From assembly GCF_019649055.1 (NCBI RefSeq), contig NW_026570247.1:682001-746000 (forward strand): a stretch of DNA of 64,000 nt. Reading direction: 5' to 3'. Origin of the DNA: Paramacrobiotus metropolitanus. Its lineage: Eukaryota; Tardigrada; Eutardigrada; Parachela; Macrobiotidae. Shown piece by piece: positions 55,711-64,000 of the stretch. The position numbers and the translations under genes were made by a program. The notes under the pieces were generated by a model. The model was not told the origin of the DNA, did no database searches, and saw only the letters and a list, made by a program, of their open reading frames with translations. Position 1 is the stretch's first letter, and each line of letters starts with the position of its first letter.

Positions 55711-56274
55711 AGGAGGTCCGTATGGTCACCAGTATGATCCTCCGTTTGTACTTAAGGAATCCGAAATTAACACGTACAATGTCCAAATGCATAGAGATTC
55801 GATAAAGATATTACCTAGTCAGTCAAGCCCTTATGCAAACTTCAGCATGCCACAAACAGTAAGCCCCGTCTACGTCGAACTAAATATTAATTTTAAAAAA
55901 CTACCTGTTTTAATAGACACAGGTGCAGGTTGCAGCATAATATCGGAAGTTCTAGCAGTGCAGCTCAATTTAGATTTTCGACCTTTTCATAAAGATGCTC
56001 CTAAATTACCGCTACCATTTCTGAAAAGTTTCAAGCTAAGAACACGTACTTCAGTGAAATTACTATTACATTCGAACATCGTGCACTACAACATTATATA
56101 TTCATTGTGTGCGACTTGCCATACGAAAACATTATCCTCGGTAACGATTTTCTTAAAGAGCACAATCTGTGGATAAACAGCTACACTGGAAAATTATACT
56201 TCGGAGTCGAGGATGCAAAACACAGAGTCAACAAATTACTCAGTCGAGAACGTGTAGTTTCCGATGTATAGGAC
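55694..56274 (+). pseudogene. Retropepsin-type protease, frameshifted
   Basis: Frame 2 contains KKLPVLIDTGAGCSIISEVL, with the catalytic DTG of an aspartic protease (Asp at 55,916-55,918). From about 56,053 the homologous sequence continues in frame 1: FIVCDLPYENIILGNDFLKE, the usual C-terminal ILGxDFL motif. An indel near 56,040-56,055 therefore breaks the protease. Frame 1 then meets TAG at 56,269-56,271, just before the long pol ORF. Confidence 0.85.
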
Positions 56275-59200
56275 ATGATGTTCGCGGACACTTTTATACC
56301 GCGTACAAACTTCGTACAACAATACCACCAGCACCTTAAGAAAGCACACCGTCACCGCTTACACAATAATTCTATTACAGAAAAGGATGCCGAAAGTGAT
56401 AGCATCAGCTCGGACATACATACAGTACCTCGTGAAGTATCTGTATTGAACATGTCTACCGCAACCAATACACCATTATCGTTGTTTGCGGATGAGCATG
56501 TCGAAAATACGAGTACAATACACAGTACTGACTCTCCCACACCGCCACCGGCGCCCGTCCCTTCCCCATTGCCACTGGCACTCACTCCTGTCGTGCCACC
56601 GGCGCACATCATGCCCCCAGTGCACTCTGACATTGCTTCAAGCCCGTCGGCTGAGAAGACAGTTTGCACCTCCCAGTCCGCGCATTCGCATGCAGCTCCG
56701 CTGCAATCTACTGCGACGGACTCGCACACCGGTGCGCACGAAAGGTCAGATTCACCGGCACTGCCTCGCGTGCCACCATGGCCGCCACCGCTGGACACGG
56801 AAATGCCTTGCTCACCCGAACCAGTGCCGGACATCACATGGGATCGAGCCGGCATAAAATTAGCAGCTACCACAGTGTTTCCAGCAAAGCACGGTACGAT
56901 ATTGACACTTTCAGCGCCTGACATTTACAACGGAGACGTACTCGTATTGGGAAATAAATTACTACTACATAGTCATCTCGTAGCAGTTCCAAACAGTGTA
57001 GTACACTCAGAGAACGGAAAAATTAATATTCTAATAACTAACTTTTCTGATAAAGATATTAAACGCAAACGAGGTGTACTTATTGGTTATATGGAACCTG
57101 TAGATGCAGTAGCAGGGGTGCCGATTACAAAATTAGAATCGTCAGAATTTACTGGCATAGATAAAGATGAGCTGATGGAACACATTAAAACAATGAAGTT
57201 TTATTCAGGATTATCTACGGAAGAGCGAAATATATTAGTCAGATTATTTGTGAAATATCAAAAAGTGTTTCCTTGTAAGGACAGGCCGCTCGGTGATTGC
57301 GGCAACATTATGCACGAGATCGACACAGGAAACAATCAGCCTGTGAAAAAACTTCCTTACCGCGTGTCCTATGCACAAAGAATACAAATTAACGCGCAAG
57401 TACAGGAAATGTTAGATCAGAACGTCATTCGCCCATCCACATCTCCTTGGGTATGCCCAGTGTTACTTGTAAAACGTAAAAGGTCAGCGAAGCCGCCCAG
57501 ATTCTGTTGTGACTTGCGTGGTTTAAATGCTGTGACTAGCAGACCTTTATGGCCTCTTCCAAGAATTGATGACGCAATATCGTGCTTTGGAAATTCTAAA
57601 TATTTTTCAAGTCTAGATTTTAATTCGGGTTTTTGGCAAATTAGAATGGCCCCGAAGGATATACCAAAAACATCCTTCGTGACCATGGACGGTCAATTTG
57701 AGTTTTTAAGAATGCCTTTGGGATTGTGCGGTGGACCCGCCACCTTCCAAAGAGCCATGGACTCTATACTAAGCCATCTAAAATGGCACGGAGTCATCTG
57801 TTACATTGATGATGTTTTAGTAGGCGGAGCAACTTTTGCCGAACATTGCGAACTGTTAGAAAAGGTATTGGGCGCTGTAAGCACAGCAGGTTTCACAATC
57901 TGCCCTACAAAATGCGAGATCGGTTTCCCACAGATTAAGTTCTTAGGGCATATTATCAGTAGTACCGGCATACAACCGGATCCAGCTAAAATCAGCGCTA
58001 TTTCCGCATTTCCAACACCGAAATCCCCGAAAAAGATTAAATCGTTTATAGGTGCACTGAGTTACTATCGTCAGTTCATCGACAATTTCTCTACATTATC
58101 CGCACCACTTCTACATCTTACACGGAAGAATGTTTCTTTTACATGGACACAAAAAGAACAACAAGCATCTGACCAGTTAAAAGAATGTTTGAGCCATGCT
58201 CCAGTTTTAAAGCCGTTTGACCATAAATTAAATACACAAATTAAAACGGACGCTTCTGGCGTCGGCGTTGGTGCTATATTAGAACAAGAGCATACAGACG
58301 GTTGGCACACCGTCGCATATGCGTCTAAGATGTTAGATAAACATCAGGCAAATTATCCAGTTTCTGAAAAAGAGTTATATGCATTTGTCTTTGCCATTAA
58401 AAAATTCAAACATTATTTAGCAGGCAAGCACTTCGTAGTAATATCAGACCATTCAGCTCTACAGTACCTGCTTAACCTAAAAGAACCTCAAGGAAGATTA
58501 AATAGATGGTCACTACTTCTACAGGAATATGATTTTAAGATACAGTATCGCAAGGGACGTCTCCACCAAGACGCCGACCTGCTTAGCCGCAATCCCCAAG
58601 AATCAGCAGACGACAGTGACGATTGCGACATACCACTGTGCAGTATACAGTCCGACCCGGTACATACTAGATTAAAATCTGAACAATCAACAGACGAATT
58701 TATTTCGAAAATAAAGTTACTTCTTTCGGATACTACAGAGTACAGTAAAGCTCCTAAGCGTCTACAGAAATTAGCCGACAACTTCCGCATAGTACACGAC
58801 GTGTTGCACAAGCCAAGATATCGCAAAGGGCGACAACATTTTTTGATTTGTGTCCCTAACAGTATGCGTGCAGAGATACTGTACGAGTGCCATGACTCCC
58901 CGGTTTCGGCTCATGTTGGGTTTGCCCGCACATGGAATACAGTGTCATCCCGCTTTTACTGGCCTCGTATGCTGCACTACGTGAAAAATTATTGTGATGC
59001 GTGCACAGCGTGCCAGCAGCGGCACAGCATAAACATTCCACCTAGTGGTTATTTGCAACAAATTAAGCAGTTCGGACTTTTAGAGTCTTGGTCGCTCGAC
59101 CACGTAGGTCCGTTCCACGCATCGCCCGAAGGTCACAAGTACATTATAGTAGCAGTGGAAAATGTATCACGTTTCGTAGTCACAAAAACCGTACAGTCAA

Positions 59201-60018
59201 CCGGTAAAGACGAAACCGCCCAATTTTTAGTTAACATCATATCACCATATGGACCACCGCTACATATTACTTCAGATCGAGGAGTCGCATACACAAGTCA
59301 TATTATTCAAAAAATTAACGAAATTATGCAGATTGACCACCAGTACACTACTGCATTTCATCCGCAGTCCAATACATTAGCTGAGCGTTTTATGAGGTTC
59401 TTAGCAGAAAAACTAACTATGTATATTAATGCCGAACAGAACAATTGGGCACATTATTTACCATATATTACCTATGCGTATAATAATACTAAACATTCAA
59501 CTACGCAGCAAACTCCACATTATCTACTCTTTGGTGTTGAATCGAGATTACCGATTGATACTGTATATAAAAATTTTACATCAGCAACCTCTACCGAAAT
59601 TACTATTAAACAGTACATAGAGGATATGCGACAAAAATGGCAACACGCGTTGGAATTTTCGAAAGTACTAACGGATATTACTCATGAGAAGAACAGTCAA
59701 AATTATGACCAAAAGAAAGTGGATATTTCTTTTAAAGTTGGCGATTCGGTTTACATTAAAGATGAAGTACGAGAAGTTGGTCGTACTGAGAAATTAACAA
59801 ACAAATATAAAGGGACGTACATTATCACACAAATATTAGAGAACGGCAATGTGCAGATTAAATACGATCACCCAACGTCAAAGCGAAGATCAACGGATAC
59901 AGTACACATTTCAAAATTAAAATCTTATAGACAGTACGACGCTGATGTACAGAATAGTCGAAACGACTACGTCCAAAAATTAAGATCCCGGCACACTCAT
60001 AACGCTAGCGCTAAGTAA
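56275..60018 (+). CDS. pol: Pol: reverse transcriptase, RNase H, integrase
   Basis: 1,247 codons, intact. Residues 1-190 are a Pro/Ser-rich linker. RT spans about 365-545, with VLLVKRKRSAKPPRFCCDLR, SLDFNSGFWQI, FLRMPLGLCGGPATFQ and the core YIDD at 510-513. RNase H starts with IKTDASGVGVGA (Asp659), then SEKELYAFVFAIKKFKHYLA and SDHSALQYLL. In integrase, a zinc-binding HDSPVSAH ... CDACTAC precedes the catalytic triad Asp942, Asp1001, Glu1037, giving the D-D(35)E spacing. The C-terminus has FKVGDSVYIKDE and KLTNKYKGTYIITQI, resembling the GPY/F module. In the original element it would be joined to protease. Here a TAG and a frameshift upstream cut it off. Confidence 0.95.
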   Translation: MMFADTFIPRTNFVQQYHQHLKKAHRHRLHNNSITEKDAESDSISSDIHTVPREVSVLNMSTATNTPLSLFADEHVENTSTIHSTDSPTPPPAPVPSPLPLALTPVVPPAHIMPPVHSDIASSPSAEKTVCTSQSAHSHAAPLQSTATDSHTGAHERSDSPALPRVPPWPPPLDTEMPCSPEPVPDITWDRAGIKLAATTVFPAKHGTILTLSAPDIYNGDVLVLGNKLLLHSHLVAVPNSVVHSENGKINILITNFSDKDIKRKRGVLIGYMEPVDAVAGVPITKLESSEFTGIDKDELMEHIKTMKFYSGLSTEERNILVRLFVKYQKVFPCKDRPLGDCGNIMHEIDTGNNQPVKKLPYRVSYAQRIQINAQVQEMLDQNVIRPSTSPWVCPVLLVKRKRSAKPPRFCCDLRGLNAVTSRPLWPLPRIDDAISCFGNSKYFSSLDFNSGFWQIRMAPKDIPKTSFVTMDGQFEFLRMPLGLCGGPATFQRAMDSILSHLKWHGVICYIDDVLVGGATFAEHCELLEKVLGAVSTAGFTICPTKCEIGFPQIKFLGHIISSTGIQPDPAKISAISAFPTPKSPKKIKSFIGALSYYRQFIDNFSTLSAPLLHLTRKNVSFTWTQKEQQASDQLKECLSHAPVLKPFDHKLNTQIKTDASGVGVGAILEQEHTDGWHTVAYASKMLDKHQANYPVSEKELYAFVFAIKKFKHYLAGKHFVVISDHSALQYLLNLKEPQGRLNRWSLLLQEYDFKIQYRKGRLHQDADLLSRNPQESADDSDDCDIPLCSIQSDPVHTRLKSEQSTDEFISKIKLLLSDTTEYSKAPKRLQKLADNFRIVHDVLHKPRYRKGRQHFLICVPNSMRAEILYECHDSPVSAHVGFARTWNTVSSRFYWPRMLHYVKNYCDACTACQQRHSINIPPSGYLQQIKQFGLLESWSLDHVGPFHASPEGHKYIIVAVENVSRFVVTKTVQSTGKDETAQFLVNIISPYGPPLHITSDRGVAYTSHIIQKINEIMQIDHQYTTAFHPQSNTLAERFMRFLAEKLTMYINAEQNNWAHYLPYITYAYNNTKHSTTQQTPHYLLFGVESRLPIDTVYKNFTSATSTEITIKQYIEDMRQKWQHALEFSKVLTDITHEKNSQNYDQKKVDISFKVGDSVYIKDEVREVGRTEKLTNKYKGTYIITQILENGNVQIKYDHPTSKRRSTDTVHISKLKSYRQYDADVQNSRNDYVQKLRSRHTHNASAK

Positions 60019-60258
60019 TCTGCTCACGTTAAAAGTGTTCAAATACATTATACTCGTTGGACGCGCTAGCCCTATGTACACTTGCAGATTTAACATTAAC
60101 CGCATTTTAGATGCAACTAGCGCTTAGTAATCTAGCGCATGCTAGCGCAAAGTAATCTGCTTACGTCAAAAGTGTACAAATAAATTATACTCGTTGGATG
60201 CGCTAGCTCTCTGTACACTGCAGATTTACCAAATTAACCGCATCGTAGATGCAAATGC
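60011..60258 (+). repeat. Duplicated block between pol and ORF3, splice-acceptor-like
   Basis: About 110 bp repeated once (about 60,011-60,118 and 60,140-60,258): AGCGC(T/A)AAGTAATCTGCT, ATTATACTCGTTGGA, then TGTACACT(T)GCAG-ATTTA. Each copy carries a 3'-splice-site-like end (CTATGTACACTTGCAG; CTCTCTGTACACTGCAG), the second just upstream of the ORF3 ATG. Confidence 0.85.
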
Positions 60259-60262
60259 AGAA

Positions 60263-61492
60263 ATGGATATTCCTATGGAGGAAACTAACGCAGCGCAAGC
60301 CGACAGCAACAGTCCGCAGCAGCAACCCGCTCCGACAACTAGCGCAGCACCATCGGACAAGATTAACGTGCAGCCCGACTACGCTGCCGCTCTACGTAAA
60401 CCGGCAGACATCCAGTTGGCAACGACGCGTGCACCGCTCCTGGACACACCTGAAGATGCAGATGAACTACAGTACACCGGCCAGAGCCTTCAGTATACTG
60501 GCTACCGTGGCCGTGGATCACGAAGAGGAAGTCGCGGAAATTATCAGAACGCTATGCCTCGACAACGCCGACAGCGCGAACAAAGCCCACAAGATCCCCC
60601 AGATGACCAGATCCAGTGCGTTAACCCTGGACCGCGCCAAGAAGCTCACCACGTTCGACGACAAGGCAGAAATCCTTTCATTGGATTCAAAATTAAAACT
60701 CCGCATCATGACTACCGCGCACATATGGAAAACATCAATACAGCCATTGGGAATGGATCGAACATCATCAAAGGCACAGCAGATCCGTATGAACGTGACA
60801 TTAAAATCGCACAGAACCAGGTGTTATGCAACACATACACCTTCCTGGAGCGCCTTCGTCTCAATGTTGACCATGCCGATGAAGACAAATTCTCCTCTTT
60901 TCCTGTTCCCATGAGCAGTGTTTTAAGCCCACATTATTTCCAGTCCTGGCGCTTCGACAGATTTGCGCTATCACCGTGGATCCGCTATCCCGGAGACGAT
61001 GGAACATGGCGATACGAGCACCGATGTGGATTCGTGTACCGCTACATTAAAACCCCACAAAGTCATGGATTCGAGCAAGTTGAACAATACCCGCGCTACT
61101 TCAACCCGTACCGCTTCTTCACCACCGACTTTCCCTTTTACCGTGGTAAGATCAAATGGGACGGCAGCTACACCGCCGAAAGTCGTGCCGCAAAGATTAG
61201 AGCACAGTTACTCGAAGATGACCACCTGTTCTATGCAATTGGTGATAACGGAGACCAGACGTTGCCGTTTGTGGAATTACCCGAAGTTGCCGTTGGAAAG
61301 CATATTAACCGCGATGGTGCTTCAATTATGACAGCATTTGGCGTTGAAGGATATACCGACGAAGAAATTAACCAGTATCATTCACCTACCGTCCGGGACA
61401 AAGATAAGGAAATCTATGACCTACGACAGGAATTGGACCAGCTCCGTCAGCGAATGAACCGTATGCACGATTCCGACCGGCGCACTCACTGA
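60263..61492 (+). CDS. Third ORF of the Ty3-type element, unknown function
   Basis: 409 residues from the first ATG (60,263). The N-terminus is disordered and rich in Gln/Pro/Ala. An arginine-glycine box GYRGRGSRRGSRG and a basic patch (PRQRRQREQ) suggest nucleic-acid binding. A central, aromatic-rich, folded-looking region contains SPHYFQSWRFDRFALSPWIR, WRYEHRCGFVYRYIK and YFNPYRFFTTDFPFYRGKIK. The end is a charged heptad-like stretch, DKEIYDLRQELDQLRQRMNR, probably a coiled coil for oligomerisation. There is no signal peptide, membrane helix or glycosylation cluster, so it is not an envelope protein. The frame is intact although gag is broken. Codon use matches gag and pol. Confidence 0.8.
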   Translation: MDIPMEETNAAQADSNSPQQQPAPTTSAAPSDKINVQPDYAAALRKPADIQLATTRAPLLDTPEDADELQYTGQSLQYTGYRGRGSRRGSRGNYQNAMPRQRRQREQSPQDPPDDQIQCVNPGPRQEAHHVRRQGRNPFIGFKIKTPHHDYRAHMENINTAIGNGSNIIKGTADPYERDIKIAQNQVLCNTYTFLERLRLNVDHADEDKFSSFPVPMSSVLSPHYFQSWRFDRFALSPWIRYPGDDGTWRYEHRCGFVYRYIKTPQSHGFEQVEQYPRYFNPYRFFTTDFPFYRGKIKWDGSYTAESRAAKIRAQLLEDDHLFYAIGDNGDQTLPFVELPEVAVGKHINRDGASIMTAFGVEGYTDEEINQYHSPTVRDKDKEIYDLRQELDQLRQRMNRMHDSDRRTH

Positions 61493-61873
61493 GCACCATA
61501 CCGGAAAACGATCGCAGAATCCCGATCGTCTGCTTGAAAATTAACCTTCGCGTGGCAGATTAAACTTAGGATCCACCACGCCGTACAGTATTAACAACAG
61601 CGTTATTCTCTAATTTTTTCATTTTTACTTTCTTGATGAGACACGTATATCTCATCGCTACCGTCCGGGATGTAACGATAGAAAATTGTAGTACTGCCAG
61701 TTGGGATTGTTAATTGCTTTTCTACATCAGTTATTGGTTCATTCGTTCCTTGTCTTCCTCATTAAGATCATGTGAATCAGCATCTCACTGTCTTAACGCT
61801 TTACCGCTACAATCTCGATGCTCTTGACTTTTACTTTTGCGCACTAGATTCATTCTTGGATTTGCTTCTTGCC
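61493..61873 (+). other. 3' untranslated region / start of right LTR
   Basis: No coding. The polypurine tract and TG start of the right LTR should be here, but I cannot fix them. TGTAACGATAG at 61,671 is one weak candidate. Confidence 0.3.
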
Positions 61874-62148
61874 AGCTAGCTAACCTTGCTTTTTGCCTTC
61901 TTGCCCAGTTTACTTGCTAATAAGAATCTTGCCATAACTGCCATGTCTTGCGTTGTTGTTTGTAAACACTTCCAGATGAATCGTCTCATCTCCCACACAG
62001 TAGTTGTGTAATTGCCATCTTCCTTCCGGTCAGCATCTTGCCGACCGTGCCAGCCTTTTGATTATTAGTTAGCCTTAACAGCCGCTACATCGTGGTACGG
62101 TGGATAAACCATCCCACTAGAACAGCAGCTTAACCGGCTGCTGTTGCA
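61874..62148 (+). repeat. Right LTR of the Ty3-type element (3' portion)
   Basis: Homologous to 51,336-51,506 and ends in CA (62,147-62,148). It keeps about 100 bp lost from the left copy. The LTR probably extends further left than 61,874. Confidence 0.78.
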
Positions 62149-62475
62149 ATACAGTGCAGGCAACTACAGATCCACATTTGTATGTACTCGTTGCTGGCGT
62201 AAAATTGCTTCGTTAATACAGTACTCGTCAAATGTTATTAATCTAAAAACCATTAAAATATTATTAATTATTAAGTAAGAAAATTCGTTTATTATCCGCC
62301 TAGTGCGGCGATGATTGTACAAACAGTGACTCGGTATCTCTAATGATAATATATTACATTCCCAGTGATGAAACACCGTGTCCTGTGTTTAATTCTCGTA
62401 AAAGGGTCATAAACGAGCCTGACGACAAGTAGCCTCAGCGAGCCGTATACTGTACAGTACAATAGCAAGGTTGGT
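62149..62475. other. Spacer, nothing recognised
   Basis: AT-rich, no supported feature. Confidence 0.4.
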
Positions 62476-63172
62476 TTAAGGGAAGTGGCCCAGTACATGG
62501 TACCAAAATCGTGTACAAGCCCGAAATCTATCACTTTCTGGCACTACCACATCCTTTTTTATCTTGATTTATGACATTCTGTAGCCGGAAGATTTGTATA
62601 CACTGGTGTAAAAACCGTTTGTGCGCGCAACATCCGGTTCGGGAGTTATAGCAGTTAGAAAATTCCAAAAAGTTAAAATTCATTCCGGTGTACCAAAAGT
62701 CTCAATATGGACCGATCCCCTTCAGATTTTGCAAGTAAATGCACATACCCACGAAGAACGTTTTTACACCGGTTCACTGTTCTAGCATGTTTTTCAATTT
62801 TTAAAATAAGTTTCAAAAACTTCAAAATTCCTTTTAAATTTGAAAAAAAAATCATGGAATTAGTCTGGATCGGTGTAAAAACGATCTTCATGGGTATATG
62901 CATTTCGTGCAAAATCTGAAGGAGATCGGTCCATATTGAGACTTTTCGTACACCGGAATGAATTTTAACTTTTTGGAATTTTCTAACAGCCATAACTCCC
63001 GAACCGGATGTTGCGCGCACAAACGGTTTTCACGCCAGTGTTTTCTAATCCTCTGGCTACAGAAGTCAGAATGTCATAAACCAAAACGAAATTGTGTATG
63101 GGAGTGCGCGAAAGTGAAAATATTTGAGCAAGTACACGAATTTGGTACAATGTACCGGGCCACTTCCCTTAA
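62476..63172. mobile_element. TTAAGGG foldback element, tandem copy 1
   Basis: 697 bp, almost wholly two arms meeting near 62,825. The ends TTAAGGGAAGTGGCCCAGTA and its near complement, then TGTAGCC, TTGTGCGCGCAACATCCGGT and GGACCGATC blocks, are mirrored. No coding. Confidence 0.88.
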
Positions 63173-63178
63173 TGCGGT

Positions 63179-63863
63179 TTAAGGGATTTGGCCCGGTACA
63201 TAGCACCAGATTCATGTACATCCACGGGAACTTTCGCTGTCGCGCTCTCCCAAACATTTTTTTGCATTGTTTTATGATATTTTGTAGCCAAAAGAATTGT
63301 ATACGTAGGTGTGAAATCCGTTTGCGCGCGCAACATTTGGTTGCGGAGTTATTAGGGTAACAAAATTCTAAAAACTTTAAATGCATTCCAGTGTACCAAA
63401 AGTCTCATTATGGACCGATGTCCTTCAAATTTTGCACGTAATGCGCATAACCATGAAGATCGTTCTTACACCGATCCACTGTCCTAGCATGTTTTCAAAT
63501 TTTAAAATGAATTTCAAAAATTTTAAAATTTATTTTAAAATTCGAAAAAAATCGTGGAAGTCTGGATCCGTGTAAGAACGATCTTCATTGCTATGTGCAT
63601 TTACGTGCAAAATTTGAAAGGGATCGGTCCATAATGAGACTTTTGGTACACCTGAATTCATTTAAATTTTTTGGAATTTTTTAAGAGCCATAACTCCCGA
63701 ACCGGATGTTGCGCGCGCAAACGGATTTCACACCTACGTACACAATTCTTTTGGCTACAAAATATCGTAAAACAATGCAAAAAAGTGTTTGGGAGAGCGC
63801 GACAGCGAAAGTTCCCGTGGATGTACACGAATTTTGTGCTATGTACCGGGCCAAATCCCTTAA
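63179..63863. mobile_element. TTAAGGG foldback element, tandem copy 2
   Basis: 685 bp with the same architecture: ends TTAAGGGATTTGGCCCGGTA and complement, GTGCGCGCAACATTTGG-like and GGACCGAT blocks mirrored around about 63,520. Only six bases separate it from copy 1. Confidence 0.88.
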
Positions 63864-64000
63864 CGGTAGAGGCAGTTTGTTAAACATACTGAATAAAGAC
63901 AGTAGGTTTAAGGTCATGTGCATCTGTATTTCGTACAATACTGCGACCGTTACGGCGCCAGCGACCGGTTGCTTGCCTGCGTAGGTGTTTCGTAGCCGCG
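63864..64000. other. Window end, nothing recognised
   Basis: No supported feature. Confidence 0.4.

Larger units (their letters stand above)
51336..62148 (+). mobile_element. Ty3-type LTR retrotransposon with a third ORF
   Basis: Order: LTR, primer-binding-like site, gag, protease, RT, RNase H, integrase, third ORF, LTR. Integrase after RNase H places it in the Ty3 (Metaviridae-like) group and not Ty1. About 10.8 kb, of which about 1.55 kb is a later insertion in gag. Two further lesions (TGA in gag; frameshift plus TAG in protease/pol) make this copy inactive. ATAC follows the right end, but a matching left duplication cannot be assigned because the left LTR boundary is unclear. Confidence 0.93.

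Noticed and set aside
60263-61492. Envelope protein for the third ORF of the Ty3 element
   Set aside because: No signal peptide, furin-like site, membrane helix or glycosylation cluster; composition is that of a soluble nucleic-acid-binding protein.

Overview
This is eukaryotic, probably invertebrate-animal, genomic DNA that consists mostly of mobile elements and their remains. Evidence for a eukaryote: reading frames broken by short GT-AG gaps (about 69 to 240 bases), a C4HC3 PHD finger, a potassium-channel pore signature, protein-kinase and GPCR-like fragments, and Ty3, DIRS/Ngaro and hAT-type elements. There are no rRNA genes, operons or bacterial signals. I cannot name the species. A tardigrade-like or similar small invertebrate is only a guess.

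Layout. 0-6.8 kb: broken gene pieces, chiefly protein-kinase fragments on the minus strand. 6.83-9.99 kb: a complete non-autonomous hAT-type element with a perfect 8-bp target duplication. 10-20 kb: a gag-like ORF, a potassium-channel pore exon, a membrane-helix exon and two diverged copies of GPCR-like sequence. 20.0-25.6 kb and 35.6-40.1 kb: two diverged copies of one segmental duplication, each with different later insertions. 26.5-30.04 kb: a DIRS/Ngaro-like retrotransposon on the minus strand (gag zinc finger, RT, RNase H, tyrosine recombinase, direct terminal repeats). 30.15-30.76 kb: a large foldback element. 33.8-35.0 kb: a second gag-like copy disrupted by three snap-back palindromes. 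41.1-42.4 kb: an inverted-repeat element with a second one nested inside.

43.26-44.90 and 49.45-50.41 kb hold two arrays of the same 82-bp minisatellite in opposite orientation. They bracket about 4.5 kb containing the best host-gene candidate, a spliced PHD-finger gene. The second array abuts a broken secreted-protein fragment.

51.3-62.15 kb is a Ty3-type LTR retrotransposon on the plus strand: LTR, primer-binding-like site, leader with a good splice donor, gag, protease, RT/RNase H/integrase, then a third ORF of unknown function, then LTR. Its gag is split by a 1.55-kb inverted-repeat insertion and carries a stop, and pol carries a frameshift and a stop, so this copy is dead as a whole. 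The 1,247-codon pol ORF and the third ORF are nevertheless intact. The third ORF, preceded by a duplicated segment that looks like a 3' splice site, is the most novel item here. The window ends with two tandem foldback elements of about 0.7 kb each.
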